A DNA stretch of 64,000 nt from the NCBI GenBank assembly GCA_036850595.1, contig CM072160.1, forward strand, positions 11,449,906-11,513,905, in the 5' to 3' direction. This stretch comes from Rhyacichthys aspro (taxonomy: Eukaryota > Chordata > Actinopteri > Gobiiformes > Rhyacichthyidae). Of the stretch, positions 27,001-42,000 are shown piece after piece. How positions within the stretch are numbered: the first letter of the stretch is position 1; every line of letters begins with the position of its first letter. The position numbers and the translations under genes are program-made. Below the pieces are notes generated by a model. The model did not search any database. It saw nothing but the letters and a program-made list of their open reading frames with translations, and was not told where the DNA came from.

Positions 27001-30000
27001 GTGAAATCCAGGCGCTATGAGCTGCTGGAACCAAGGGAAAGGTGACAGGGAAGAATGAGGATTGTGTGTGTGTGTGTCCTCTGGCAGCATGTAGCAGGTA
27101 TGGAATAAGGAAGGTGAAACAGGTCGGAGAAGTAATACAGTGGCATCATTTGTGGTGTTACTGTGGATCTGTTGCTGACGCTAGAGATGAAGGGAAAACA
27201 TGACAGTTTGCAGCTTTGTGTGGGGACATCTGCTTCCCCTGTGCATACTTATGAAGCTGACACAATCATTTAGGTGCACTGACCTGGCAGCAATGAGATT
27301 CACGCACTATATCACACTATATTTGTATTAACCTGTCATAATGAAGATGCATTATTCCACTGAATAAAATATATTACATTCAGACTTGAAGATGAGGCCA
27401 AACCAAGACCTGGAATCAAAGCACATGCTCATTGTCCTCTCATGACTTCTCGATAATTTTTTTTATAGGTTTTTAGCAAAAAAACATTTGTACATAATGA
27501 TTTATTCAAAGCCACAAAGCTATGGAAAATAAACAGCATCTAAACATGTTGGAAATTTTTCTCTTATTTTTAACCAGTTTTACAGGTTCAGCCTGTGACA
27601 AACAACTTTTGAGTGGAACTGGTGACAGTGCAAAGGATAGATACAGCATGAGCTTAACAAACCTTCCTAAGTAGACTTCTAAGCAATAAAGCTGCAGCTT
27701 CCATTAATAAGACGTTACCTTTGTCAGATTGAAACATGCAGACTTTCTCTATGCTTTTTTACTTATATTTCTTTTTACTGTGAACTGTACAAAGAAGCTT
27801 GTTATGCATTTTTTTTTTGTCTTGGCAACGCACTTTGTTCAGATCACACATTAAACTTGTTCTTAGCACTTTGATGATGAATAGTCATCCCTCATATTGC
27901 ACATCCTGTTGTTACAGGAAGCGGACACAGACGACCAGCAGGGCACGTTGACGTATGAGGAGTTCTCAGTCTTCTACAAGATGATGTCTATGAGGCGGGA
28001 CCTCTTCCTGCTTATGATGGCTTACACTGAGAGAAAGGACCACTTGACCACTGAGGAGTTAGCCAGCTTCCTGCGCAATGAACAGAAGGTGAGAGGTTGA
28101 ATCACTGTCTAGTACAAGTTATTAAATCTAATATTTATTTATGGCCAGGATGGCTATAACCCCCTAATCGTAAGTTTCATTTTGATTTTCATTCACTGAG
28201 ACATGCTCAGATTCTCCATCTCCTTAGCCTATAAAGTATTAGTCACTTGTCACACTGTCTGCCCAGTGGAGTCTGCTGCATTAAGCCAATCTCTCATGCC
28301 TAAAATGACCTTGTCTCACAGGAGACCTTTTATTGTCCTTTACAGTTGTCCTTTCTTTTTTCATACACTGTTTTTGTCTGTCTGCCACTCTTTTTTCACT
28401 CATGTCTCATATCAGTTTCATTATCTATGTTGTACATTTTCTGTACTCAACATGTGTAATAAGTTTAGACTACTTATTCTATACAAATGACTGTTGAATC
28501 TTTGTGCAAAAACATCATTATAATTATCATCTTTTTATTTTCATAGATGACAAATGTGACCCCAGAGTATGTAGCAGACATCATTGAGAAATTTGAAGTG
28601 TCAGGGGAGAGCAAACAAAGAGGAGTCTTGGGAATTGAAGGTAACTTGCATTTGTACTTTCCTTTTGCAGTGTCAGTACTTCTTGTATCTTTTGTAGGTA
28701 ATAGTCCATTATGTAAGTCATTTGTATACAACACAGTTTTTAAAAACAAATAAACAATGGTTACATAAAAAGGGATATAGAGTAAGCAGTGTGTGGTGGT
28801 AGTGACAGCAAGTGTGATGGAGGAGGGGGTTAGAGGGGAGCAGCTGAGAGGAAGGGTGAGACTAATGCTGTGTTTTTGGGGCTATAACACTGCATGTGTC
28901 TGGCTGATCAGACCAGGGCACCTCATGCTTTTCCCACAGGCCACAAATGCGTGTGTGTTCAAGCACATCTTATGCACTCAAGTGACACTCACATACAAAC
29001 ACTTTTATATGAACACTTTTTTAGACGCTTACCTACAGAACTATCAAAATTGCATGTCATCATTGATTTTCCTTAAAAAGAATATCATATTCATTTTCTT
29101 CTCCACAATCTCCTGTTTTGGCTTGTGCTTCTGAGTGGATTTTTACTTTCTCCTGCTCTTGGTATTCTCGTCTCATTTCTCTCTGGATAAAAGGCTGCTT
29201 TCTTCCCTCTCACCCCTCTTTCTCATGCTGTTCCACCTAAAAAGTTGTCTGTGTGAGATTCTGCCAGCTGCACTGTGGCTTCAAACCACAGCAGTGGCCT
29301 AAAAGCACTGCACGGCAGACCTCAAGTAGCTGATGAGTTGCATACGTCTCTAACGCTATGTTTTATTTTTCAGGATTCACAAGTTTTATGCGCAGTCCAA
29401 CTTGTGACATTTTCAACCCTCTGCATCATGAAGTGAATCAAGACATGGAGCAGCCTCTGTGTAACTACTTCATAGCGTCCTCTCATAATACCTACCTGAC
29501 CGGAGACCAGCTCCTGTCCCATTCTAAGACAGACATGTACGCCTGGGTCCTACAGTCAGGCTGCCGCTGTGTGGAAGGTAAGCTCCATACAGGTAAAATC
29601 TCTCAGGATGTGTTTGAGCTACAGTTCTCAATCTCAATCTAGTTTTAAGACAGTGACATGCCGTCATGTATAACTGAGACAAAGTTCATTATATAGAGCA
29701 ATATTAAAGTCAAACAAGCAATTCAGCGTTAAATGCAATCTTTTAGAAGAGTTTTTTTTTTTTATTCCTTGCAGTGGATTGCTGGGACGGTCCTGATGGA
29801 GAGCCGATGGTCCAACACGGCTACACTCTGACTTCAAAGATCCCATTTAGATCTGTAATTGAAACCATCAATAAATATGCCTTTGTGAATAACCAGTAAG
29901 TAAAAAGTGAAACATTTCTCTATATCATTTCATAATATCATCTCCTGCTGGTCTCAAAATGCTCTCAATCAGATTTGTTCATATCTGCATTTTTGAGCCT

Positions 30001-33000
30001 TTAGAGCAGTTCACATGAGATCATTTTTATTATTGTGAATGATACTGCCATGACACTGCCAAATGTCGCCTTTGTCCAGTTGAATCTATTCTGTCTTTAA
30101 ATAAGTCTCTCTTCTATGAGAAGTCAGTACCATTATTTGGTATCATTTAACTCTGTGAATCCTGGCTGTAATTAGCACCTATTACTGAGCCATCTGCTTC
30201 CTGTGTTTCCCCAAGGAGCCACTGTTTGTCTCTACTGAGGCCAACAATACCCAAACAAAGTGTTCAGTGCTGCAGCATCCTGCTGCCACATTGGCTCAAT
30301 TTAGCCTTCATCACATCTTACAATGGCAGCTCCACTTTAAAAAAATCATTACACTGCCAGAGTTGGACTAAACCATACCCAAGAAAACTAAAAATGGAAG
30401 CATATACTGGCAAATTTAAAAAGTGAAAAAAAAAATATTTTCAAATTTGGAGGGTACATTACTAAAATAATATTTTGTCACCTAAAACTAAATGTATTTC
30501 TAGGTGCATTAGAGACATTGGTGCCTGTTGTAATCTAATTTCATTTTACGACAAGTTAAAAGACAATGTTCTTCTCTATAACATTGCGGTATTTCATTAA
30601 GTAGCAGCCATCCCATCGTTAATGAAATTAAAAGGATATTTACAGAGTAGCCCCCGAAAGCAAACACACTAATTAAGAAGTACCTGTTTATTCTCTCGTG
30701 CTCAGGACTAGATTAATTAGCCATTTGTAATAACTGCATGCCATGAATAACAGATTAATAACATGAATGTTGTACCTCGCTCAGTCCTGCTGCTTCATAT
30801 TTTATCACCCGTGCCACCTGTTAATGTGATTAATGACCACAGGGTTGTGTTGAACAGGAGTGACACACACACACAGTCAGTCAGTCTCGTATCACACAGA
30901 TCATTGAGCTGCCTCACTTTTCTCTCGGCCCGTGACTCAGGATGTCACAGACTGTGTTCAAATAAAACGACTCTCGTGGTACAATCTACTGTCTGTGATT
31001 TTGGATGTGGCAAAGAAAAGGCCTGCTTCAGAGTGTGTGGCTGTGTGTGGATCAGAGGCTGCATGCCCAGAGGGGGAGCTGTCAGTCTGACAAAGCTGAC
31101 ATTTGAGCCGTGTTTCACTGTGGCCACAAGTCATTTCACCTTTTCTAAATGCAAACACACACGTGGCCACACACACCAAATACCAACACACAACATCAGT
31201 AAAAACTTCTTTTAACAAACCAGCCCTAATACATATTGCATTTTCCTCATTTTTCAGGTTCCCAGTAATTCTGTCCATAGAGAATCACTGTAACATCCAG
31301 CAGCAGAAGAAGATTGCTCAGTACCTGCGAGAAATCTTTGGAGATAAACTGGACGTGGGAGGTGCATTGACTGGAGACTTCAAAATCTTACCAAGTCCTC
31401 AAAGCCTTCTGGGAAAGATACTGATTAAAGTAAGAAATCAGCTTCCAAATGAGAAAGATGGAGCCTAGTTTTGATAGTTTTGTTTCAAGTCTGTACATCA
31501 TTTCACATCTGAATATTTCTGGTCCGGCAGCGCACCACACACGCCTACCTCTTAGTGTCAGACGAGAAAAGTGCTCATTATCTTTGTATTTATTTTTGTT
31601 ATGAACATTACTGGACTGAGAGCGCCGTGCTGCTAATTATTTCCCCTTTACAGAAATGATTAGAGGGAGGAGAAAAGGCAGACTAAACTAGACTGTCATA
31701 ATAATTGTAAGGGTGAAAGACAGACATTTTGACATGCTGTACAATCTTTAATATAATAAAATTAATAAAACAAGAATTGTAAAGTGTAGGTTTTAGTGGC
31801 CTCTAGTGTGGACTAGTGGCTGTAAAAGGCAAATGTTTGAATATTCTCTTTAGATAACTGTGGGAATTATATGCAGTTTTTTTCTGTGGCAAACACAATG
31901 GAGGTCGACACCCTCTGTATTCTTAAGAACTACATAAAACCAATTTTAGAGATAATGCATTGTGTATTAAAATAAATAAGGACACTGTTAATTTAAAAAA
32001 ACTCTATTACAAATAGAATGAATTGAAAACGAGTTGTCCTGACTGATGATATTCCCTCTAATCAATCTGGAAAGTGAATGAAACATGGCTGAGTTGTCAC
32101 GTTTTAAAATATAGTGTCACCAGAGAATTTATTCATTCATGAAGCAAAGAAAGGGAGACTGGCACGGATCATCTTTATGCGCAAGAGCTCTCTGTCATTT
32201 ATTTTTGACAGAATAAAGTGGACCAAATCAGTAAAAACCTTTCTCCTGGATCTGTCTGTCCCCGGCATGATGTCTGAAAAGTAAAAGAGCAATATTGATT
32301 TTCTATAAAGCCCTTTGCTCCTCTAACAGTTTCCCTGCATCTCTTCCCTCCCCCTGCCCTCATCCGGGAGCCTTTCACCTCTCTCCATCCCCCAGTGGCG
32401 TCACAGACCAAAGAGCCACTTGACAATAGAGAAAAGCGCATAAAGCTGTCTGACGCTACCAAGGCTGGACAGAATAATGCAGGCTTTGAGCGCCAAAGAT
32501 TTCGTAGGAACCCGCTAAGAATATCTCTTCTTCCCCCCACCTACACAATGGCTCAGTGATGGAGTCCCCAAGATGTCTGTGTATGTGTGCCCATAAATAC
32601 TGAGAAAGATACCAATGAGACTGAGAGAGGCTTTCCTTATGTCAACACTTTTCTACTTAGAGGCTGTTTGCTTAGTTATATTATATTTAAAATCTACTGT
32701 GTGTGACAGAAGTGTGATCGGCCCTCGTTCCCGATCATGATGTCTGTCTGCTGTTTAACAGGGGAAGCGGCTGCCGGCCTATTTGTCTGCAGACGCCGAA
32801 GAGGGGGAAGTATCTGACGATGACAGCGCTGACGAAATTGAGGACGACTTCAAGCTCAAGAGCACTAATGTAAGCGAAAATAACAGCTACCAGGCTGTTG
32901 TTGCATACAAACCTCAAATCTCCTTTTAACATGGATGAATGCAGTGTTTGGAAAAAGAAAAAGAAAACACAAACAATGAGGCCCATTATGAACCACTAAC

Positions 33001-36000
33001 AAGAGCAGTGCTGCCAGTGAAAGAAATCAAATTAAGCACTACAAGCATAAGGTCAATCTTAATAACACTGTTGAGTTGTGTGATGTAGTTATGCTACTAA
33101 TTAGTAGTAGAGTATTTTTGCACTCTTGGGCCCTCATGGCGCAGCTGCCAAAAAACCCCAAAGTAAATAACAAAGCAACTAAAACGCAGAATTTTGTTAT
33201 TAAAAATAAATATGAGAAATGTCCCATCTCAACTGTTTTCAACCGCTCAGAAAACACCGCAGTTTACTTCCAGATGGTTCAGTGAATATGGTATCATTCT
33301 TGAATATTTAGTTCACGGCATGAGACTGCAGATGCTGTTTTGGCTAATCAGTGTCATTTTAACGGTGTGATCGCAGGGTTCCACTGAGGAGAGCTTTATG
33401 CAGTCTATTGAACCAGTCACAGCATCAGCTCTGATGTCTTTCACAGCAGTGAACATGGAACTATTACATGACACAAAAAGAGTGGTATTACTGCTACCGC
33501 TAACCCTCCAGTGATGTGTGGGTGTAGATGGTAGCATGTATGTATCAAGATGCATGAAGAAACGCACTTACATATTTAGCAGACTTTGCACAAGAGTGTT
33601 TTTTTGGCTTGTACTGTGGGTTCTGTAACTATATATGTAATTATAATAGCAGTCTGTACTGAAGGGTGCAATTGTTTGGGATTAATTACTTACATACCTT
33701 TATAATAGTGAATATTTTTCCACACTCCAGATTAGTAAAGTACAAGCAAAACACTGTCTAGAAAGTGACAGTTATTTTGTTCAATTCTTCAACACTGGGA
33801 TGAACTCAAATATTTTTCTTTTTGTTGGGGAAAGTGGTTTTAAACCCCAAATAGTATATTGTTAAAGCAATAATTTGTGAAAAAAACAGGCTTTATGATG
33901 CCATCTACTGTTTATTATAGAGGATTTTAGTAGATGAGAACCTCTAATGAGATAATTACTGTTCTGACGCTGAAGTCTGAGACAGGGATGGCAAAAAAAA
34001 ATAAAAATAAATAAAAAATAAAAATCAGGTAGTGGAGTGTAAACCCCAGCACTACTGTTTTCATTTTTAAACAAATCATTTATGTAGTGTGTGTTGAAGT
34101 GTGGACAAAAATAATGACCTTTAAAAATAATGAAGCAATCCATCTTAAGAAAATTTACTTTTAAAGAATTTTTTTGGATCCCTTTTCAAACACAGCTTTA
34201 CCAGCAGTGGGGTTTTTTAATGGACGTAGCAATTAAATAAAACTTTGTTAAACTAATCTTTACTTGTGTGACCCATTTTAATGTTTTAACTGCAGCGCCT
34301 TCACCCTCAGGAATGAGGAAGCTGCTTCGTAATCTGCTGTCTGTGAATTAGCCCAACCACCTCATTTTAATTACTTTCTTTTAGTCTAGTGCCTTATTCA
34401 CACAGATTTTTTCTCGCAGGGCAACGGTCATCACCAGGTGGAGTCACACATTAGGAAGAAACTAGACTCTCTGCTCAAAGAGGCCCGGATCGGAGATAAG
34501 GAAGACACAGACAGCTTCAGCATCCGTGCGTTGCTGCGAGCCACTCACCAAGGCCTTCAGAAGAACCTGCGGCAGGTACATCCCCTGGGCATGCACGCTC
34601 TCGACAGCTGCACATCAAGCATGAGGACAGACCCAACGGAAAAAAAAATAGGTTACTAGACATGGACGGGATTAAAACTGCAACTAAACTTTAATGAACT
34701 GACAAAATTTAGATAAAAAGAAATGTGCAAATGTAGAACAAGTGATAGCTGCAAGCAAACTGTTCAGACATAGACTTTACTTATATTAGGTCTGGTTGGA
34801 AAATTTTGCTCTACATTATGGGAAAATGGCACTCATGGAGGAAGTGTACAGAAATGCAAAATAAAATGAAAAAAAAAAAGGAAGTGTTCACGAGAACCAT
34901 GTCAAAACACAAGATGAGAGACCAAAAAACTGCAGTGTTACTTAATATTTAATTGGCCTGCTTCCTTCTTGTGCTATTTTTAGAGGCTTCCTGTCAGCCA
35001 TTTTAAAGCAATGGGAGTTGTGCATTGGGGTTTCCTATTCTCTGTATTCAACTCTTGCTTTCTTGGTGATTCCCTTGATCTCATTCTGTCTCCAAAGATG
35101 CTTTTTTCACTATCTTCCTACTGTAATTTGCTCTACAGTTTGAGTTCCCATTTCATTCACACCCCACTGCTGTTTTTTTTTTTTTCTTTTTTTTTTCTTT
35201 TCCTCTTCTCTGATGCAGACCCTACAGCTTCAAACTGCAGGGTTTAGTGACTAGTGAGTCACTAGGCTTTAATGTGCTGTTTATTTCCATCAAATTATCC
35301 ATATACAGTCAAATACCAGTCTGTGCACAGTTAAGCACAAAACAAATGTGCTCCTCTGTCTCCAGGGATCCAAAGGGGTTTTGAAGAAATCTCAAAGCAG
35401 ATCCTTCATCACAACGCTCAAGCAAAAGGTAAGGCAGAAATGTGTCTTGTACAGTAAAAAGCCATGTTCAGTCTGGCCTCAAAAGTGTCCTGGAAAGGAA
35501 TGGATTTGACCAAATAATATAAAAAATCATATCTGAGCCTCCTTTTTTTTAGCAATCTGAACAAGTCTCTATTAATGTTTGCCATTAAAAAAACACTGTT
35601 ACAAAATCGAAGCCATTTAATCGCAGTAACACCGTGTAGTAGGATCATAATTAAAACGGCCCTGCTTATCTCACAATGGCACATGTCAGATTAATGGACC
35701 CAACAGTAGCGTCAGGGATATCTGTGACTTACATATGCAGATCTGAAGGATGTGATGTCTTTATCAAACCCCCTGTGAGGCATGTATCTGTCCTGCTGAA
35801 AGCTGCTGATAATAGTGTAGTGCTCAGAGGGACTCCATCTTCAAATCCATTAAAACATTTCCTGTCACTCACATACACCAGGTTCCTAGTTTTTTGCTTT
35901 TGGAAGAACTATTGTTGTAAATTCATCTCATTTTACTTTTGTCTTTGCACACTTATTCAACAACTCTTTTTTTTTACCTTTCACTCGTTGTCTTGCTCAT

Positions 36001-39000
36001 CCACTCTGTCTCCTCTTCATTTCTCCCTCTTTGCATATTAAGCCTCCTCCCACGTGTGTATATATGTGTGCATGCATGGGTGCATGTAATCTGTTGGCAA
36101 GCAGCCTAAACCATGTAATTATTGCAAGCCACATTCTTTTCTCAGATCTACTTTTCCACTGCAGAGACGTACTGTAGCTTCCACTGCAGAATCCACGCTT
36201 CTCCAAACACACACTAATTACATGGAGTATACCTAAAACACCCACCACGGCACATAAAACCACTCGCTATGAATACTTCACTTGATAAAACACATGATTT
36301 ATCCAAGTAGCCCCATCAGCCCTGCCCACCATTGAAATCTTACACCCTGTTGGTGTGTGGGCAGTGGCATTGATGTTGAACACACTTTGAATGTTTTACA
36401 CATACAAATTAATAATGATACATAGTCATCCAAATAGCTCCTGTTGATATTTTTATGACAGATTCAGAAACATCTTCTTTTATCATTAGTAAGGACCTAG
36501 GTGAAAGTCCGCACGCATCATATTACACTTGATGCTTATGTGAGTATGTCTCCTGAATCACGACCATTATGTCTGCTGCGAGTATGTATTCACTGAAGTC
36601 TCTGAGAATAGAAAAGATAAAGACTCTTCCGACCGTATTGCTGCTCAGAAGTGTTTAAACCAAATTACTGAGCCGTGTTTGCATGTTAACATCAGAGTGT
36701 GTGTGTGTGTGTGTATTCTGTCCAGAGGCACTCCAAATCCAGACTGACTTGCCAAAGCATGGACAAGGAGGAGGAATGTCAAGAGAAGACCGGGAGGGAC
36801 GCTGGAGGACAGTTCAACAGGTGACCTTTGACCCCCTCAGCACAACACTGCCAGAGCTGACAGCGGAGGTTGTTTGATTGTTGGTGATTGCCTTCAGCGT
36901 TACTTTGTCGAAGGATGCAGTGAAGCCTTGTAAATCACTAGAACAGGAATGATTTTGATGTAATGGATGACAGATGAAGCTTTGCACTGAGCCTAATGCT
37001 AATGCTACAAAGAGTGTTGAATTCGTTGTGTAAGGCCTATGCTTATTTTTGAGGCTATATTAACCTTACAAGCCTCCCTAATTAATTAACAGCCTACTGC
37101 TCAGAATGCATGCATGAGAGCGTTGAAACTGAACACCAGGTGAAGAGGCCACAACTAAGTGCATCACATATGGTGCCATCACATAATCTCACTGGCTCTT
37201 AGCAAAAAGTATGCTTATTAAACACCACATTTGCCAAGGACTGGATGTATGCTCTTCAAAGAAGTGAAAAGATCAGCTACAGACTTTTTCAAATATTGCA
37301 GTACATTGAGTATGGTCTTCAGTTATAAGTTTTGTTAAAGCAAAGACTCATGGATAAATCTATTTTTATTTAAATCTATTTTATTCAGTTCACACAATAT
37401 TGGAAAAGGAACTTCAGAATACAATAGAAAAAATTTGAATCACTTCTCTGCCACAGACTGGGCTTTGTGGCAGGTGCTCCTTTGGTGAAGTGTACACAGT
37501 AACAACATGAATACACTCATATATGTCTTTCAAATTAATGAAATAATGTGTTTCTGCATCTTGAACAATGATTTACTTTCCTTCACATTTGGCCTTTTCT
37601 TTGTGATTGAGCATTTGGCAGGAAGTTCAGTCCTATTTCATTTCCAGTGTCACTTCATTGACTGTTTATAAGTATTTAATTTCTTGTTGTTTTTCTCTGT
37701 CACTGGTTCTATATTCATATATGCATGTCCTCAGGATCCGTCCCAATGCTGATTTCTGCATCCTACATCTCAGTGGCTCTGTGACTGACTGACTCTCTGC
37801 ATGACTGTGTGTAGTGTATGTGAGTGGGAGTGTATACGAGTATCACTGCACTGCATGCATTCTGGGCCCTATTAGGCTTTGTGCCTTTATGCTCTTCCTG
37901 TGGCTCGCAAGCTGTCTTGTTGATGGGCCCTCCTCTTATGTCTACTGCTGTTGTAAATACTCAATGGATTTGTGTGTGTCTGTCTTACTCTACAACCATC
38001 TTACTTCATATGTTTTACATGATCTCTTTTTCTTTCCTATGCCTCCTGGGTTTAGGGGTGGAAGGAAGAGGAAGACAATGAAACTGAGCAGAGATCTGTC
38101 CAACCTAGTTGTATTCACCAACTCTGTCGCTTCCCAGGAGTGTCTCAATGATGGTTTGACACTTGCACACTCAAAAAAATTACATGTTTGAATAGCTCCT
38201 TTGTATTGTCTTGTGCCTAAGCAATGTTTCTCTTTAGGTACTCCCGGTGACGTCCTGTCCTTCAGTGAGACCAGAGCTCAGTCCCTGGTCAATCACAAAA
38301 CTGAACAGTTCTTGGCTTTTAACCAGAGGCAGCTGTCACGGATTTATCCATCAGCATATCGAATTGACTCGTCAAATTTCAACCCCCAGTTCTACTGGAA
38401 CGTGGGGTGTCAGCTGGGTAAGATAGATGCCCATCTCTGTTTGGAGCACGAAGCTGAAGCTGGATAAAGCATTTCTTGATGCATGCCTTTAGCCATACAC
38501 CTGCTAAGGCTGCATAAACTGGTCATAAATTAAACTAAACTGCATTTACACTGGTCACACATTTGTTTATCTTTTTCAAGTCAGATTTAGGCTTCCTCCA
38601 GCTGTGGTCTAATTTGTGTTGCTGAATGAACAGGTTAATGAGAATTCATGTAAATACTCATACTTAATTACTATTCATTCTCTCCCTCAGTGGCCCTGAA
38701 CTACCAGACTGAGGGCAGGATGATGCAGCTCAACAGAGCCAAATTTATGGTAAATGGAGGCAGTGGCTACGTCCTTAAGCCCCCACCAATGTGCAAAGGT
38801 AATAATAACAATTTTGTCTTAGTATTTGTTTATGTACATCATACTGCAGCAGACTTGTTGGACATATATATATCTGTCTGTTTTCTGTGTTTTCATATGA
38901 AAATTATGTAATAATATTATAAAAAGAAGAGACACTGTTTTCTGTTCCTTAGGCTCCTTTAACCCCTTTAGTGAAGACCCTCTTCCAGCTTACCCCAAGA

Positions 39001-42000
39001 AGCAGCTGATTCTGAAAATCATTAGTGGGCAGCAGTTGCCCAAACCTCCAGACTCCATGCTGGGTGACCGTGGAGAGGTACATTCAGACACAAAGGGTGT
39101 CACAGCTGGCTTCTTTAATTACATCATTTGTGTGATTTTTGTCTGCTCCTGAACAAATGCTGTTCATTTTGTAATTAAATGCTTTATTTTTTCAGATTAT
39201 TGATCCATTTGTTGAAGTGGAGATTATTGGCCTTCCAGTTGATTGCTGCAAGGAACAAACACGAGTTGTGGATGACAACGGTATGACATCAGACATGCAT
39301 TCATTTGAAAAAGTTGCACTATATTAGTGCACTAAAACAAAATAATATGAACAATCAAGATAATAAAAAATAACTCTATAATAAATAAAGCTATAATATG
39401 CCAAAAGAATTAGTTATGGGCCTCTAGAACAATGTGGAGGTGAATGTATCTGTCTCTTTTTCACATGGTTTATGGTTTATAAATGGCTCCACATAAATAC
39501 CATTCCAAATTTTATTTGTAACATAAAATTACAGTGTTGGTATGAAAGCTGAAAGATACTATAAAAACACAAACTAGTTTAATATTAAATGTTTTGCTCA
39601 CAGATCATGAGTCAGAAGAATTAATTCAAGCATTAAAAGCGGTCGAGTGAAGGGGTGTCACCCATGACATCTCACAAACGAGGACAACTGGGGGAGTGGG
39701 CGGGAGGGGAGACGGCTCCTCTGGAAAGGTTATGGAGTCCTTGGAGCTCAGCACTATTATGGGATTCTTATGTAGCGTAGTCATTAAGAAAATATGTCAC
39801 TTGACAATTGACTGAGGCTTCTGTTTTTGGATGTCACTTCATTCTTCAGTTTGAACAAAATTTAAATAATATTGTATGTTTGTATCAGGTTTTAACCCGG
39901 TGTGGGAGGAGACATTGTCCTTTACACTCCACATGGCAGAGCTGGCTCTTGTGCGTTTCCTCGTCTGGGACCATGACCCTATTGGACGAGACTTTATTGG
40001 TCAACGGACTGTTGCTTTTAGCAGCTTAATGCCAGGTTTGTGAAATTATTGTCATCATTTTCCATTTTCTTTCAATCATGAGTGTGAGATTTTACCAGTT
40101 CTAGTAATCGTCGTATCAGATATGGTAAGACAGCCACATTTTTACAGCACATGCTTCTATAGTAGCCTTGGAAAACCTATGGGATGCAATATCTTGTGTA
40201 CAGTAAACCATGATGTATCTGATTTGCATAGGCCTTATGACCTGTGGCTTTGCAGGTTATTTTTGTTGTCTTCATTCATCAGAGCTGTCCATGAACTCTT
40301 GATGCCCTCTCCTCAGGCAAATATTCTACAATAAGCACAGGACTGGAAGCTGGTATTTGTCTTTGACTAACTCCTGCTTGTACTCTTTCTCTTTCCCCAT
40401 CAGGCTACAGACATGTTTACTTGGAGGGTCTGACTGAGGCTTCTATCTTTGTGCATGTGTCAGTGCATGATGTCTACGGCAAGGTGAGTGCTGTGTAGGA
40501 CAGGTCTAGCTATTGTACTATTAGTATTCCTCCTGTGAGGCTTTTTAGACAGATGTGGGTATATTCTAAAGTCAAAAGATGTTTCTGTAACACACCAGTC
40601 CGGATATTGAAGGAGCCCTCAATCCTTTGTCTTTCTAGTGGAGCCCTCTAATCCTGAATCCAAGCTTTACCATAATGCACTTTCTAGGATCTCACAAGGT
40701 ACCTGGATGTCCAAGGGTCTCTGTGCTGCTGCATGAAACACTAATGCATGAGTGCACAAGTGCTATTTGTGAGGCTGTATCTATGATGACATACCTGTGT
40801 ATGACATTAAACTACAGAACTGTACTATTGTTTGTTTTGTTTTACTCTTTGACTCCATTCTCATTGTCATCAAAAAATGAAATGCAGACATGCATGTTTT
40901 TTTTGGTGGCAACTTGAGAGATAAGAGTGCCATCTACTGTCAGTACATATTAAAGCATGCAACAGTGTACGTACATTCACATTTGGTGTGCTTACATACG
41001 TAAACTGTCGTGTTTTTGAGGATAACTATTAATTTCTTGTTTCTGCTTTTGTTTCTATCAGGGAAATCAACTGCGTGGTATCAGGGGTTTGTTCAACCGT
41101 TCTTCCAAGTCCTCTGTGGATACAAACTCTGGTGGCCATCGGAAACGCTCCATCAGTGACCACCTTCTGCGTCGCACTGCCAGCGCTCCTGCAAAAGGAC
41201 GCAAAAAGACCAAGATGGCACTCTCGGAGTCGGTGGCCTCCATATCTGAACAAAGGAACGGGACAGGGGCAGCAGCAGAACAGAGCATGATGGGAAAGGA
41301 TGCAGAGAAACGTTACCAACCTCGTTCCCCCCTAATCCACAGACCTATGTCCATGCCCCTAGACAAACTTCTGCAAGGGCAGTTATCTCTGTGCTCACCG
41401 GATACAGAACAGCAGGAGATGGGTACAGACACTGCCATGGGTTAGTATTCCTCACCAGAGAGAATTTTAAATACAATTATGTCCAATAGTAGTCAATTGA
41501 ATACTCAGTACTAACAAGTAATGCCCTAATATACATTCTCTGTATTGTACTGCTGAAGCTCAAATCTCTAAACTGGCACACTGCAATCTACTTTTCATGA
41601 AATCTTAACATGCCTTTTCTGTCCCATCTTCATTTTGTTCTTTCTCTATAATAGAAAACTGACTAGGATGTTCCTGCAGGTAATCTTACCTATTGTTGTC
41701 AAGAAACATATTAGTATTTTGTCCTCTCAGTGTATTTTGTACAGCATTCATCTGGAAAGAAATATTGCTGTCTCAGTTGATCCCATTTGTTTAAACCAAT
41801 CCCATTTCTTACCTATATTGGTGTTTGCAAAGATGGATACCGCCTTTCTGAACATCAACAGTCTCATTTCTTCAGCTTCCCCTTCCCAGTACATGGCAAT
41901 CCATTTGTCTTTGTATTGCTGGTGTCTTGTATTTTTCTGCTGAACAGTGAACTATTTTAATTGTTAGTTAGTATTATTTGTAGCTTCATATAATAAATTA

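Noticed and set aside
30763..31215. 150-aa open frame in a plch1 intron
   Set aside because: Lies in an intron, has low-complexity composition and no splice or promoter context.
41635..41943. 102-aa open frame just before the last plch1 exon
   Set aside because: Flanking sites do not give a phase-consistent exon, and the known family sequence joins 41440 to 42039 directly.
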